A stretch of DNA of 64,000 nt. Source: Desulforhopalus sp. (GTDB taxonomy: Bacteria > Desulfobacterota > Desulfobulbia > Desulfobulbales > Desulfocapsaceae). The stretch lies in NCBI GenBank assembly GCA_030247675.1, contig JAOTRX010000007.1:244537-308536 (forward strand), given 5' to 3'. Position 1 is the stretch's first letter, and every line of letters begins with the position of its first letter. Of this stretch, positions 9,477-18,278 are shown piece after piece. A program made the translations under genes and the position numbers. Under the pieces are notes generated by a model that saw only the letters and a program-made list of their open reading frames with translations, ran no database searches and had not been told where the DNA came from.

Positions 9477-10871
9477 CTATTTTTTTATAGGTTCAAGTAC
9501 TTTAGCTTTCTCCCCAGCGATTTTTTGGTGGGCAGGTTCAACCTGGTAATATTGTTGAACAGGGTGTTGTAAGTTGCTTGGAGAATACTTGCAGCCAATT
9601 TCTCTGTTCTTGTTTGCTTTAAATAATTTGTCGAGTCCTATTCGTAACACAACACTTTCGTGCACTACGTCACATCTCGACGGCTTTCTTCTAAAAGTTC
9701 CCATGTTTTTATAGAGCAAAGATGATTCAAAATATTCGTCGTGTAAAATTCCATCAACACACTCTGGAAATTGTCCATCAATACGGAAGAGGTTTTCTTC
9801 GCGCAATTGCTCTATCATCCAGTTGAGTGGTATTGCTTCTAATCCATTATAGTAGTTTTCTGAATTATTGGAGATCGTATCGCATCCAATAGTTTTCGAG
9901 TATCCGCCACCGATATTACCATGTACACCAGGGAACCAAACTTCACGCAATTTCTGGCCTGGTTTCAACTTCACGTCGTCAAATCGTAGTAATCGAAACT
10001 TATCTCGCTGTTCATCTAATGAGAGTGCATGAAATCCATTGCTTGCATATAAGTCAAGACGATGATTATCTGGTTCATCATTTGTCCCTAATCCTAACGC
10101 TGGTACAGTATCGAAAACTCCTATTGCTTTAACAACGGCACGTTCAAACACTAAATCCGGAAAATTTTCCTTTTTATATTTTTCTATCCGTATTCTTACT
10201 TTGTCATCAAAATTGTCGGTCCCATCATTTTTTACACGGTATTCGTCAAATATGTCTTTTATTACATAATGAACAGTAGAAACTCCAAACCAGTCTGGCA
10301 AATTATCCGTCCAAACCTCCTTGATTGAGTTTTTGTTCAGTATTCCAGCAAATTCTATGAATCCATTTAGAGACCTGGCAGTAAAAGCACCTCTACTAAA
10401 ACCAAATATGTATATCTCATCGCCAGGGTCATATGTATTTACCAAAAATCGATATGCTTGTCTTATATTGAGACTTGCCCCTTCTCCTGTTGCACCTCCT
10501 AATACGCTGTCAAAAAACTTAGCTCCAACTCCCTTATCATAATAGGGAATTATGGGTTTTCCTGTACAGGATTGAGCAAGTGCTAACCTATAGAGCACAC
10601 GAATATTGCTTGAATCTGTCTTATCGTTGCCTGTACCATCCATAAATACCAAAAGTTTCCTATTTTTAACACCCCGGTACCGTTCGTTAATCTCAGACCA
10701 TATTTCTTGGTTCTCTTGATAACTATCTCCAATCTTGTCATATGATAATTCGGTATATTCTTTCTTACAAGATGATGTGTCAGTGTCTCTAAATACGATT
10801 GGCTGTTTTCCACCACAACCACTCGTAGATATTAAAGTTATAATCGCGAGTATCAAAGTTAACCATTTCAT
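9477..10871 (-). CDS. DUF2235 (Tle1-type) alpha/beta-hydrolase lipoprotein
   Basis: 464 residues. Residues 1-19 are a lipoprotein signal (STSGC lipobox). The body matches DUF2235: LLVFMDGTGND, then YDKGVGAKFFDS, then the nucleophile motif GFSRGAFTAR, and later VWFPGVHGNIGGGY, whose Asp/His-type residues fit the family. DUF2235 includes the Tle1 phospholipase effectors of type VI secretion. Here the protein has its own lipoprotein signal and no secretion genes are nearby, so an envelope-anchored esterase or phospholipase is more likely. RBS GGAGG lies upstream. Confidence 0.87.
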   Translation of the reverse strand: MKWLTLILAIITLISTSGCGGKQPIVFRDTDTSSCKKEYTELSYDKIGDSYQENQEIWSEINERYRGVKNRKLLVFMDGTGNDKTDSSNIRVLYRLALAQSCTGKPIIPYYDKGVGAKFFDSVLGGATGEGASLNIRQAYRFLVNTYDPGDEIYIFGFSRGAFTARSLNGFIEFAGILNKNSIKEVWTDNLPDWFGVSTVHYVIKDIFDEYRVKNDGTDNFDDKVRIRIEKYKKENFPDLVFERAVVKAIGVFDTVPALGLGTNDEPDNHRLDLYASNGFHALSLDEQRDKFRLLRFDDVKLKPGQKLREVWFPGVHGNIGGGYSKTIGCDTISNNSENYYNGLEAIPLNWMIEQLREENLFRIDGQFPECVDGILHDEYFESSLLYKNMGTFRRKPSRCDVVHESVVLRIGLDKLFKANKNREIGCKYSPSNLQHPVQQYYQVEPAHQKIAGEKAKVLEPIKK

Positions 10872-11602
10872 CAGATCGCCTCCAGAATTAAATTTTAGAA
10901 ACCTTAAAACTAGGTTTCATAATATTATTATTTCCGAGAGATAATGGTCTCAACCATTGTATTCAACGCTTTCAATTTGAAGATATTTTCTAGTATCTAA
11001 ATATCTCTTCTAAAACTATCATGCTTGATTTGAGCTAATTTATCATACTCTCATTGACTATTCCAGTGAGCGAAGAATGGCCAATATAGGTGATTTAGGT
11101 TGAGTGTATGATAAAAGGCGTGAAAGTTTAAACAAGGCAAGAAAATCTACCCTCTTATGAAAAGCGTATGAAAAAATAAAAAATCTTGTCAAGATGGAGT
11201 CGAGCGAGTGCCGGCCACTCACATCGCGTGAGATGTGGGTTGCAGAAGTGAAGCTATTGACAGCTTTGAAGGTGTAGGTGCCCATTCCATTCCCCCTCCG
11301 AGATAGGATGAACAATGTCTGTGTACCATGAACCTCACAATCATTCAATTAGTATAAATACCTATATTTCCGTTCTTAATTGATTTCTACAGGCTTGCGT
11401 TGCAGTTGGAAGTTCTTGGAAACTATGTGTTTTGCACCTCCTGCCTTTTTAATGCCATTTGTTCGATCGAACAAATGGAACAGTGTTTCAAGATTTCTCA
11501 AAACAATGGACTTGCAAGATGTTTCTACAAAAATCTGAGTTTTCAGGAACCAGAGGCTCGTGTTGGAGCTTTCTTCAGTGAAGTATGTTCGCGACGCTAT
11601 AG
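10872..11602. other. AT-rich non-coding stretch containing repeat copy B
   Basis: 731 bases without a supported gene. 10872-11100 is very AT-rich and probably holds the promoter of the DUF2235 lipoprotein gene. 11108-11560 is the second copy of the diverged repeat. Reading frames here are shadows of the repeat. Confidence 0.5.
11108..11560. repeat. Diverged direct repeat, copy B
   Basis: Partner of 8045-8500, with the same orientation and order of conserved blocks. The plus-strand frame that is open in copy A is interrupted here by early stops, while its last 27 codons remain recognisable. An internal palindrome TTTGTTCGATCGAACAAA is present near 11458-11475. The two copies bracket the DUF2235 and small lipoprotein genes as a roughly 3.06-kb unit. 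Confidence 0.75.
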
Positions 11603-12268
11603 TTAGGCCCGGATCAGGCGGGCCAGTGCCCAAACAGTTTTACCACCTTCCAGGGTCTCAGCTTCCATGCCAGCCACACGCAGCCACTCGCGAATCCTTT
11701 CAAGCTCGACATCCTGGTATTTTCCGCGCATTGATATCTCGATGATGCTTTCCTTGCCGACTGTCCAGCGTTCGATCACCACACCTTCAGGTATCTCCCA
11801 TTTTATAGAGGCAATGGGGCCCAAAACGCTGATCGTGTCCCATGGTAATAGGGGCCATGCCGATTCAACCAATAACTGCTGGTGCTTGTTAAAAATCTTC
11901 TGAACCGATTTTTCTTTTGCCACTACTGCTCGAAAGAGTTTCTCGTCAAGATCCTTTTCGGTGACCGACCACGCCGGCACACTCTCGGTCAGGCTGGCAT
12001 CAATCTCCGCCTTGAATCCTGGTAGTTGCTCCCACGCATTACGCACGGTAACGAACGGTGGAACCCAACGACGCCATTTGGCGGTCGAATCAGCCTTCTT
12101 TTTTCGGTCTACGCGGACACGTAGGACTATTTCCTGTTGTTTCAGTGATAATGTCGGTGTCTCGAAAAACCAGACTTCTCTTTTCTTGTCATCGACGTTC
12201 GATGGAATGTGATCTTTAATCTTTGCCCAATGTTCGTCAGCAATCACTACCTTCACTTCAATGTCCAA
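11603..12268 (-). CDS. CYTH-like domain protein
   Basis: 221 residues resembling the CYTH / triphosphate tunnel metalloenzyme fold. The N-terminus has the alternating charged motif IEVKVVI in place of ExExK, and is followed by VLRVRVDRKKK and a K-W-R segment, later EISMRGK and a helical C-terminus. CYTH proteins act on triphosphates or thiamine phosphates; the substrate here is unknown, and the imperfect ExExK motif makes catalysis uncertain. The start is probably TTG at 12268, with GGGGGTG just upstream. The 3' end resembles decayed sequence near 8540-8590. Confidence 0.68.
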   Translation of the reverse strand: MDIEVKVVIADEHWAKIKDHIPSNVDDKKREVWFFETPTLSLKQQEIVLRVRVDRKKKADSTAKWRRWVPPFVTVRNAWEQLPGFKAEIDASLTESVPAWSVTEKDLDEKLFRAVVAKEKSVQKIFNKHQQLLVESAWPLLPWDTISVLGPIASIKWEIPEGVVIERWTVGKESIIEISMRGKYQDVELERIREWLRVAGMEAETLEGGKTVWALARLIRA

Positions 12269-12593
12269 AGTTTCACCCCCAGGTTGATGCGCTGTGTTGG
12301 TATATGTTCATAATTCAGTATGGTTCAGGCAAGATCAGGCTAAGAACGCAACTCCTTGAGTTGTCGCCAAACTCGCAAAGCACCAATAGGATTAATTGGT
12401 CTAGCTATTTTCCGTGCTCTAGCGGCAGGCAATTAATAATGTTTTCAGACAAATGGTTTTCCTCATAATTCTTGTGTTGGAGTTGTTGGGTGTGTCTTAA
12501 TTATAGAATACCAATAAGTTAGACCTTCCATCGGTACCGGCCCCAGTACTGCTAGTATTGGATTGAGCCCTGTACTGAAGCCAAAATTTAATT
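12269..12593. other. Intergenic region
   Basis: 325 bases with no gene seen. The stretch AATTTAATTTCACTCTGACC near 12584-12603 resembles sequence often found beside small mobile elements in environmental genomes, but no transposase is present. The promoter of the CYTH-like gene presumably lies here. Confidence 0.4.
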
Positions 12594-12872
12594 TCACTCT
12601 GACCCTTTTTGCCCGGCTTGAAACGACTTGTTAGGGGTTATATTAAGTATTTCTCCGTGCGCCAGTCTCACAGCCTTGTTAAATTCAAACTGAACTTTTC
12701 TTATATTTTCCAAATTTCCATATTTTTGAGAGATAAGATTTCCTATCAATGTATAAAGTTCTTTACCCTTTTCTAAAACAGTAGGCCCGTGCTTGTGTGT
12801 AAATTGAATATAAATTTGATATTCCCAATCTAAATACTGCAACTTCCTCATACTGTGCTGAAGATTATTCAA
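12594..12872 (-). CDS. C-terminal part of a frameshifted hypothetical gene
   Basis: The 92-residue frame opens with a TTG and has no ribosome-binding site of its own. Read further back in the same frame it gives WEDESKENLNNLQHSMRKL, a natural helical continuation of the gene to its right. A one-base change in the A7 tract at about 12904-12910 joins both frames into one protein of about 180 residues. It is therefore probably the second half of one gene (12594-13132). Function unknown. Confidence 0.6.
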   Translation of the reverse strand: MNNLQHSMRKLQYLDWEYQIYIQFTHKHGPTVLEKGKELYTLIGNLISQKYGNLENIRKVQFEFNKAVRLAHGEILNITPNKSFQAGQKGSE

Positions 12873-13132
12873 ATTTTCTTTTGACTCATCTTCCCATCCA
12901 GATTTTTTTCATCTTCAATTTGCTTAAGTTGAAGCAAGCCAGTAACAATATCAGTAACGCTTTCGTTGTAGCCATGACAAGCAGCAAGAAATTTTTCAGC
13001 CCACCAATTCTGCCATTCCTTTTCTCTCAATAGTAGGGCCTTAGTGGTCTCTAATCTTCTATTAATGACAATCCCCAGAATAAGAATTATCAAAGGCGTC
13101 AAAAAAGAGGCAACAAGCTTTAATATCTCCAT
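12869..13132 (-). CDS. N-terminal part of a frameshifted membrane-anchored hypothetical protein
   Basis: 87 residues: one N-terminal membrane segment (LVASFLTPLIILILGIVI) followed by a charged helical region (RRLETTKALLLREKEWQNWW). After IEDEK the frame runs through AAAAAAA and ends shortly afterwards. The downstream frame continues the helix, so this is read as the first half of a roughly 180-residue gene, broken by an indel or joined by -1 slippage. No family function known to me. Confidence 0.65.
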   Translation of the reverse strand: MEILKLVASFLTPLIILILGIVINRRLETTKALLLREKEWQNWWAEKFLAACHGYNESVTDIVTGLLQLKQIEDEKNLDGKMSQKKI

Positions 13133-13763
13133 TTTGTATCCTCGGGTAGTTTTTGTATGGCCCTAACAAGTTAATTTAGGGACGGCATCACTATGCTCAG
13201 GGAGCAGGTCAGCTTTATTTGTTGTATTCTCCAAGCCTATCCCAATTCTTCATGTGCCTGTCAAGTGTTATTTTGCTAAAGCGTTATGGTGGCGTGCAAT
13301 TGATGCTTTCTTTCGCAGGGCGATTAGCCTTTAAAGCTTTTTGTTGAGACCCACAATTGTAAGGATATTCACACTAACAATAATGTTAGGATGAGCAAGG
13401 GGGGACATCTCTTTACCGAGAGGTAGAGAAAGTTCTGTCAACCAGTGGATAGGACCCGGGGTGTTTCTCATGTCATGGAGAATTGCCATTGATGGAGAAC
13501 TGCTGCTCTATTGTTTTCCCTTCGATGAAATCGAAGGGAAGCAGGGGCACCAGGTTTGACATATGGGTCTTGAATCTAGTAATACTATTCAAAGGTTATG
13601 AAAATCATCCGATATGATATCGGATACATCCGCCGGTAAAAGACCCTAAAAGAATTGGTGTTTTTTGGTTATCAACCTCGCAGCAATAGCGACACTTATA
13701 CATTCACGGTTTAATCCGGGAAAACCCTATATCGATTCAAGAAAATCCAGGAGCAATGGCACT
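13133..13763. other. Non-coding region with two perfect palindromic hairpins
   Basis: 631 bases without a supported gene. TTCCCTTCGAT-GAA-ATCGAAGGGAA (13516-13540) is a perfect 11-bp stem with a 3-base loop and no T tract after either arm. ATCCGATA-TGA-TATCGGAT (13607-13625) is a perfect 8-bp stem, 139 bases before the deaminase start. The second could be an operator. Confidence 0.55.
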
Positions 13764-14804
13764 ATGAATCTTGACAATATTCGACGCGAAGACCTGAACG
13801 ACATCCTCTGCCGGATGCCGAAAGCAGAGCTGCATATACATATCGAAGGCTCCCTTGAGCCGGAACTGATCTTTAAGCTGGCCCAACGTAACCGTATGCA
13901 ACTGGCATATCCAACCATAGAAGCGTTGCGTGCCGCCTATGCCTTTACCGATCTGCAGAGCTTTCTGGACATTTACTATGCCGGGGCCAGTGTGCTGCAG
14001 AAAGAGGAAGATTTCTACGACATGGCCTGGGAGTACCTGAAGCGGGCAAAGACTGAGAATGTTCGCCATACTGAGATATTTTTTGATCCGCAGACCCATA
14101 CGGCCAGGGGAATTCCCTTCGTTACGGTGATCAATGGCCTGGACAAGGCAATCCGCCAGGCTCATGAACAGCTTGATCTAAGTGCCTCGCTGATTCTCTG
14201 TTTCCTTCGCCATCTAAGCGAGGAGGAGGCTTTTGCGGCGCTGGAAGAGGCGCTGCCGTTTCGCGACAAGTTCATCGGGGTCGGTCTTGACAGCAGTGAG
14301 CGGGGCAATCCACCGGAGAAGTTTGCCGGGGTGTTCGCCCGCTGCCGGGAGCTGGGATTGCGGCTGGTGGCCCATGCCGGCGAGGAAGGCCCGGCCGAGT
14401 ACATAAGCAACTCCCTTGATCTGCTTAAGGTGCAAAGAATCGACCATGGCGTGCGTTGCCTGGATGATGCCCGGCTTGTCACCAGGCTTGCCCAGCAGCA
14501 AATTCCGCTGACGGTATGCCCGCTATCCAATGTCAAACTCTGCGTCTTTCCGAGCCTTTCCGATCACAATATCGGCAAATTGCTCACAGCCGGCATCGTC
14601 GCTACTATCAACTCCGACGATCCGGCCTATTTCGGGGGATACCTCAACCAGAATTTCACGGAAACCTTTACCGGGCTACCAGAGCTTGGCGGAAAGGAGG
14701 CCTACCAACTGGCCCGCAACAGTTTTGAGGCCAGTTTTGTCGACGATGCTGTCAAGGACGGATGGATAAAAGAGCTTGACGCGTTTTTTGCCGATTATCG
14801 GTAG
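13764..14804 (+). CDS. add: Adenosine/adenine deaminase family protein
   Basis: 346 residues from the ATG at 13764, chosen because AGGAG lies 10 bases upstream; a longer frame from 13665 adds a tail atypical of the family. It hydrolyses the 6-amino group of adenosine or adenine in purine salvage. Metal ligands are visible in [19 protein letters not shown] and INSDDPAYF; catalytic His and Glu lie in HAGE, and RIDHGVRCL follows. The [11 protein letters not shown] and [14 protein letters not shown] versions resemble the adenine-deaminase branch, so adenine may be the true substrate. Cytoplasmic, zinc-dependent. Confidence 0.9.
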   Translation: MNLDNIRREDLNDILCRMPKAELHIHIEGSLEPELIFKLAQRNRMQLAYPTIEALRAAYAFTDLQSFLDIYYAGASVLQKEEDFYDMAWEYLKRAKTENVRHTEIFFDPQTHTARGIPFVTVINGLDKAIRQAHEQLDLSASLILCFLRHLSEEEAFAALEEALPFRDKFIGVGLDSSERGNPPEKFAGVFARCRELGLRLVAHAGEEGPAEYISNSLDLLKVQRIDHGVRCLDDARLVTRLAQQQIPLTVCPLSNVKLCVFPSLSDHNIGKLLTAGIVATINSDDPAYFGGYLNQNFTETFTGLPELGGKEAYQLARNSFEASFVDDAVKDGWIKELDAFFADYR

Positions 14805-14920
14805 GTGGCTGATTTGATTAGAAACACGCAATATCGAGAACAAACACAATGAAAATGCGTGTCAGCATGTCCATAAACACCTTGCAGATCAACAATTAAA
14901 TGACATGTCCCGGTACTTCT

Positions 14921-15370
14921 ATGCACCTCATATCTCTTTCTTCTCTTTTGGTTTTTTCGGCCTTGTTTTTCCCACTGTTGACCGGCACCTGTCTTTCAGC
15001 AGAGGCAACCTCAAATATTACTCAAAGCAATATGAAAAATTGTGCTGAAGGAGCACGACTGCTTTCTGATCTTGCGGCTTTGGAGCACAAAGATACCCCG
15101 AATATCTCGAATAACCCGAAGAATGCGGAGGAGTTTCGTGCTCTGGTTAGGGAGTTGAAAAGCAACAAGACGCGACCAAACAGCGATGCTGATAAAAGGT
15201 CAAAAATTTTCAAGACATCACAAGAACTACAGAATTATATCGAAACTACCTGCCCACGTACCGGTTTTAAATGTGAAACATTTATGAGCAGACCGGAAAG
15301 AAATAACTGTAAACCATTTAAAATACTTACTACTGATAGATTTGTTCTCGAAAACAAGACCTATAACTAA
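14921..15370 (+). CDS. Hypothetical secreted protein
   Basis: 149 residues from the ATG at 14921; an upstream ATG at 14900 adds 7 residues, and neither has a good ribosome-binding site. The N-terminus is a signal peptide (LSSLLVFSALFFPLLTG) with likely cleavage after CLSA. The mature part is short and polar with four Cys near the C-terminus, suggesting disulfides in the periplasm. No family recognised. Confidence 0.6.
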   Translation: MHLISLSSLLVFSALFFPLLTGTCLSAEATSNITQSNMKNCAEGARLLSDLAALEHKDTPNISNNPKNAEEFRALVRELKSNKTRPNSDADKRSKIFKTSQELQNYIETTCPRTGFKCETFMSRPERNNCKPFKILTTDRFVLENKTYN

Positions 15371-15441
15371 ACTCTTGATCGAAGCAGAAGACAGATAAAT
15401 ACCGGCATTATCACCGTTAAATTAGATCGCAAGGTTAAAAT

Positions 15442-15903
15442 ATGTCATTGGAAGCAGTCAAAGAATACTTCTCAGAATACCAAATGGGCCATCGGATCAT
15501 GGTCTTAGACACCTCCACCGCAACGGTTGAGGAGGCTGCCCTGGCACATGGCGTCGATCAAGACCAGATCGGCAAAACACTCTCGTTTAAACTGGACAAC
15601 AGGCCCATTTTAATTGTCGTTGCGGGAAAGGCGAAAATCGACAACCAAAAATATAAAAGTCATTTTGCCAAGAAGGCTAAAATGCTGGGTGCCCAGGAGG
15701 CCCTGGAATATACCGGACACGCAATCGGCGGCGTATGTCCTTTTGGCTTGAAGGGTCCTGTTGACGTGTACCTGGATGTCTCGTTGAAAAAGCACCAGGA
15801 GATCATCCCAGCGGCGGGTGACCGGAATTCCTCGATTCGCCTGACCTTGGAAGAACTTGAGAAATACTCAAACTGCAAAGAATGGGTAGATGTTTGTAAA
15901 TAA
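15442..15903 (+). CDS. YbaK/EbsC-type aminoacyl-tRNA deacylase
   Basis: 153 residues matching the YbaK/ProX editing domain. This family hydrolyses mischarged aminoacyl-tRNAs (for example Cys- or Ala-tRNAPro). Typical features are GKTLSFKLDNRPILIVVAG, the GHAIGGVCPFGLKGP motif, and a conserved GDRNSSIRLT segment near the C-terminus. The length is normal for a free-standing YbaK protein. No operon partner; the next gene is 121 bases away. Exact tRNA specificity cannot be read from the sequence. Confidence 0.9.
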   Translation: MSLEAVKEYFSEYQMGHRIMVLDTSTATVEEAALAHGVDQDQIGKTLSFKLDNRPILIVVAGKAKIDNQKYKSHFAKKAKMLGAQEALEYTGHAIGGVCPFGLKGPVDVYLDVSLKKHQEIIPAAGDRNSSIRLTLEELEKYSNCKEWVDVCK

Positions 15904-16024
15904 TACCAGAGAACTATGTGGAACAAGAGGGAGGTTTTGTTGAGTTCTAAGAGAAAAAGACAACTGCCATTCTGGTGATTTTACCTGTTATTACACTTTT
16001 CCGCGGATACCAAAAGAGTCAATT

Positions 16025-16411
16025 ATGCAATGGCAAATCACCATGTGTCGAGAGAACGCCTATATCGAAGTTGTAACAAAAGGCATAGCAGATCAAGAAA
16101 GTTCGCTCGAGATGGCGCAGGCTATTGCCAAGACAATGAGGGCCAATAGATACACAAAGGTCTTGATCGATCATCGAAATATAGAAAAGGTATCGGGAAA
16201 AGTAGTTGAAATTTACGATCGCCCAAAGCTTTTTAAATTAATTGGTGTGATATTGGGAATTAAAATAGCCGAAATTATCAACCCTGATCATCGGGAACAT
16301 TTTCGTTTCTTGGAAACCGTCTGTATTAATCGGGGTTATAAATTTTCGATCTTTTACGATAAGACCACCGCATTACATTGGCTCTTAGACAAGCATGGGG
16401 CCAATTCATAA
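16025..16411 (+). CDS. STAS/SpoIIAA-like hypothetical protein
   Basis: 128 residues. The layout (MQWQITMCRENAYIEVVTKG, then a helix, VLIDHRNIEKVSG, and a C-terminal FSIFYDKTTALHWLL) resembles SpoIIAA-like/STAS single-domain proteins found in environmental bacteria. The typical phospho-acceptor Ser of anti-anti-sigma factors is not obvious. No signal peptide. Function unknown. Confidence 0.65.
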   Translation: MQWQITMCRENAYIEVVTKGIADQESSLEMAQAIAKTMRANRYTKVLIDHRNIEKVSGKVVEIYDRPKLFKLIGVILGIKIAEIINPDHREHFRFLETVCINRGYKFSIFYDKTTALHWLLDKHGANS

Positions 16412-16524
16412 GCAAATTTAGGCCGTGCAGTTCTACGGTATGTATCCATTCACTGCCAGGCGTCTGATCAGGCGCAGGACCTCCCTTCTTGATTTCTTGC
16501 CGTAGGGCAGGTATAAGACGTCCA

Positions 16525-16738
16525 GCAGGTGCATGAAGTTGATGGAAAGAGGAAAGACGGTGTGAATCCGTCACAAGCCAGTCCTTGCTGTTAGCGAAGG
16601 CTGCGGCGGCTTTGGAGAATGATTCCCCAAAAATCCTTGTCCCCTAAACGGGATATTCAAGGATTCGTCACTGGGACATCCCGGGAAGGCGGCCGTGTTG
16701 CAGGGTAATTCGCAAGTCAGAAAGCCTGCCTGCCCCGG
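16525..16738 (+). promoter_or_regulatory. Cobalamin riboswitch
   Basis: Conserved blocks of the B12-sensing RNA occur in order: GGAAAGACGGTGTGAATCCGTC (the GGGAA--GGTG-AA-CC block) near 16551, then GTCACTGGGACATCCCGGGAAGG near 16667 (the CACTG---GGGAAGG block), then the B12 box-like AAGTCAGAAAGCCTGCCTGCC near 16714. It precedes a gene set that includes a CobT domain, which fits. High cobamide would be expected to lower expression. Confidence 0.88.
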
Positions 16739-16834
16739 TGGACCAAAGGTCCGCCACCCAGAGCCAACCACTGGAGTTCTCTGTATTCGCCCGTTATAGC
16801 GTCTTGGTTATGCAAGGCGGTTGCGGTGTTTTTT

Positions 16835-16886
16835 GCGGATACGGAGACTCGTCTTTTGCCGTTCTCGAAGGTTTCTCCGTATCCGC
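16835..16886 (+). promoter_or_regulatory. 13-bp inverted repeat in the riboswitch leader
   Basis: GCGGATACGGAGA (16835-16847) pairs perfectly with TCTCCGTATCCGC (16874-16886) around a 26-base loop, 80 bases before the first start codon. A run of six T lies just 5' of the stem rather than 3', so it is not a standard terminator. It could be the riboswitch expression platform or a protein-binding site. Confidence 0.5.
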
Positions 16887-16965
16887 CACAGCATTGTCAT
16901 CCGGCCAAAAGTCTCGCTCCGCGTGCGGCCTTGGCTTGGACTGGTCACCACTTTGGGAGAAAGAA

Positions 16966-18069
16966 ATGGATATGGAAAACAACAGGGCCATCGGCCAGGT
17001 CATCACCCGGCTTATCGCTAAGGAAAATCTCAGTCAGGAAGAGGCCTACGCCGCCTTCTGCCTGGTTCTCAATAATCAGGTGTCGGACATGCAGCAGGGC
17101 GCCTTCCTCGCGGCATTGACCGCCAAGGGTGAGACCGCTGCCGAGGTTGCCGGCGGCTGGCGGGCGGTTTATGAGCTGGATACCAACAAGGTCTCCATCG
17201 GTGAGCAGATCGTCGATAACTGCGGAACCGGCATGGACAGTTTCAAGACCTTCAATATCAGCACCGCCGCCTCCCTGGTTGCCGCCGCCGGTGGCGTAAC
17301 CATCGCCCGGCATGGCGCCCGGGCCATCACCTCCAGCTGCGGCACGGTGGATATGGTCGAGGAATTGGGGGTCGATGTCGAATGCCCGGTCGAGCTTGTC
17401 GCTAAAAGCATCAAAATAGCTGGGATCGGCCTCTTCAACGGTATGAGCCCGGCCACCCACCCGATGGCCCTGGGGCGCATTCTGTCGCAGATCTGTTTTG
17501 GCTCCCCCCTCAATATCGCCGCCTCGCTCGCCCATCCGGCCCTGCCGAGGATTGCCGTACGCGGAGTATATTCCCCGGCCCTCCTCCAGCCGGTGGCCGA
17601 GGTCATGCAGGCCATTGGCTATACAGATGCCCTGGTGGTTTACGGGGGCGTTGCCGGTAGCAGCAAGGGCATGGACGAGGCCTCGGTCTGCGGCACGACC
17701 CAGGGTGTCCGTTTGCAAAATGGAACCCTCAAGGATTTTTCCTTTCTCCCCGAGGATTGTGGATTGGCAAGCCATCTCCCCGACGCCTTAAGGCCCGACA
17801 AGGATCGACGTCAAGCAGCGATTGCCATGTACAGGCTGCTGGCGGGCAGGGGCGATGCCGCCCGGCTCGACGCGGTGATCCTTAACAGTGCCCTGGTGTT
17901 TCTGGTAAGCGGCGTGGTGGAGACGATCAGGGAAGGTGTCGACAAATCGCGGGAAATCCTTCTTTCCGGCCAGGCCCTGGCAACCTTGAGGAATTGGGTG
18001 GAGGTGCAGAACACCGACCCGGCCGCAGGTTTTGCCCGGCTTGCGCAACTGGCGAGGGCGGGGCAATGA
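16966..18069 (+). CDS. Divergent TrpD-family phosphoribosyltransferase
   Basis: 367 residues of the anthranilate phosphoribosyltransferase fold (TrpD, nucleoside phosphorylase class III). The PRPP loop reads NCGTGMDSFKTFNISTAAS (usual GTGGDG is GTGMDS). Substrate-site residues differ: the family HGNR is HGAR, and the stretch usually LGIRTIFNLLGPLTNP reads AGIGLFNGMSPATHP, so the anthranilate-contacting Asn and Arg are missing. The acidic GLDE motif is present as GMDE after an insertion. No other trp gene is nearby. It lies behind a cobalamin riboswitch and overlaps the next gene by 4 bases. Inference: it transfers phosphoribosyl to a different aromatic base, perhaps a cobamide lower-ligand precursor. 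Confidence 0.88.
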   Translation: MDMENNRAIGQVITRLIAKENLSQEEAYAAFCLVLNNQVSDMQQGAFLAALTAKGETAAEVAGGWRAVYELDTNKVSIGEQIVDNCGTGMDSFKTFNISTAASLVAAAGGVTIARHGARAITSSCGTVDMVEELGVDVECPVELVAKSIKIAGIGLFNGMSPATHPMALGRILSQICFGSPLNIAASLAHPALPRIAVRGVYSPALLQPVAEVMQAIGYTDALVVYGGVAGSSKGMDEASVCGTTQGVRLQNGTLKDFSFLPEDCGLASHLPDALRPDKDRRQAAIAMYRLLAGRGDAARLDAVILNSALVFLVSGVVETIREGVDKSREILLSGQALATLRNWVEVQNTDPAAGFARLAQLARAGQ

Positions 18070-18272
18070 CCGAACTGCTGATTATTAAATCGGGCAGTGA
18101 ATATCTGCGCTTTACCGCTGATGGCTTTCAACGTTGCCGGCTTAATAAGGCCAGTGTCTTTCCTTTGGCCCAGGCGGCAGAGGCGAAGGATCGGTGCCGG
18201 GAGGCGGTGGCGGCTGGCGAAGCCGCGCAGCTTATCAAATTGCAGATTACTGAAGAACCCTATGAGGAGTAA
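18066..18272 (+). CDS. Small hypothetical protein in the cobamide operon
   Basis: 68 residues with ATGA overlap to the TrpD-like gene and a 6-base gap to the dehydrogenase-CobT gene, so translation is coupled. The sequence (TELLIIKSGSEYLRFTADGF, then an alanine-rich helix) has no Cys motif or membrane segment. I recognise no family. Its position in a tight three-gene operon suggests a subunit or accessory factor of one of its neighbours. Confidence 0.7.
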   Translation: MTELLIIKSGSEYLRFTADGFQRCRLNKASVFPLAQAAEAKDRCREAVAAGEAAQLIKLQITEEPYEE

Positions 18273-18278
18273 GGCACC

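Larger units (their letters stand above)
16412..16965. other. Riboswitch leader of the TrpD-like/CobT operon
   Basis: 554 bases without a gene. 16412-16524 shows nothing specific apart from a likely promoter. 16525-16738 is a cobalamin riboswitch. 16835-16886 is a long inverted repeat that may be the expression platform. The operon's first ATG is at 16966, after GGGAGAAAG. Confidence 0.7.

Noticed and set aside
3731..10871. Type VI secretion locus
   Set aside because: Tle1-like and lipase proteins are present but no structural type VI genes (vgrG, hcp, tss) are seen.
11058..11348. 96-residue minus-strand gene in repeat copy B
   Set aside because: Parallel to the frame in copy A but diverged without a coding pattern; probably not expressed.
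13516..13540. Intrinsic terminator
   Set aside because: A perfect stem, but no T tract on the 3' side of either strand.
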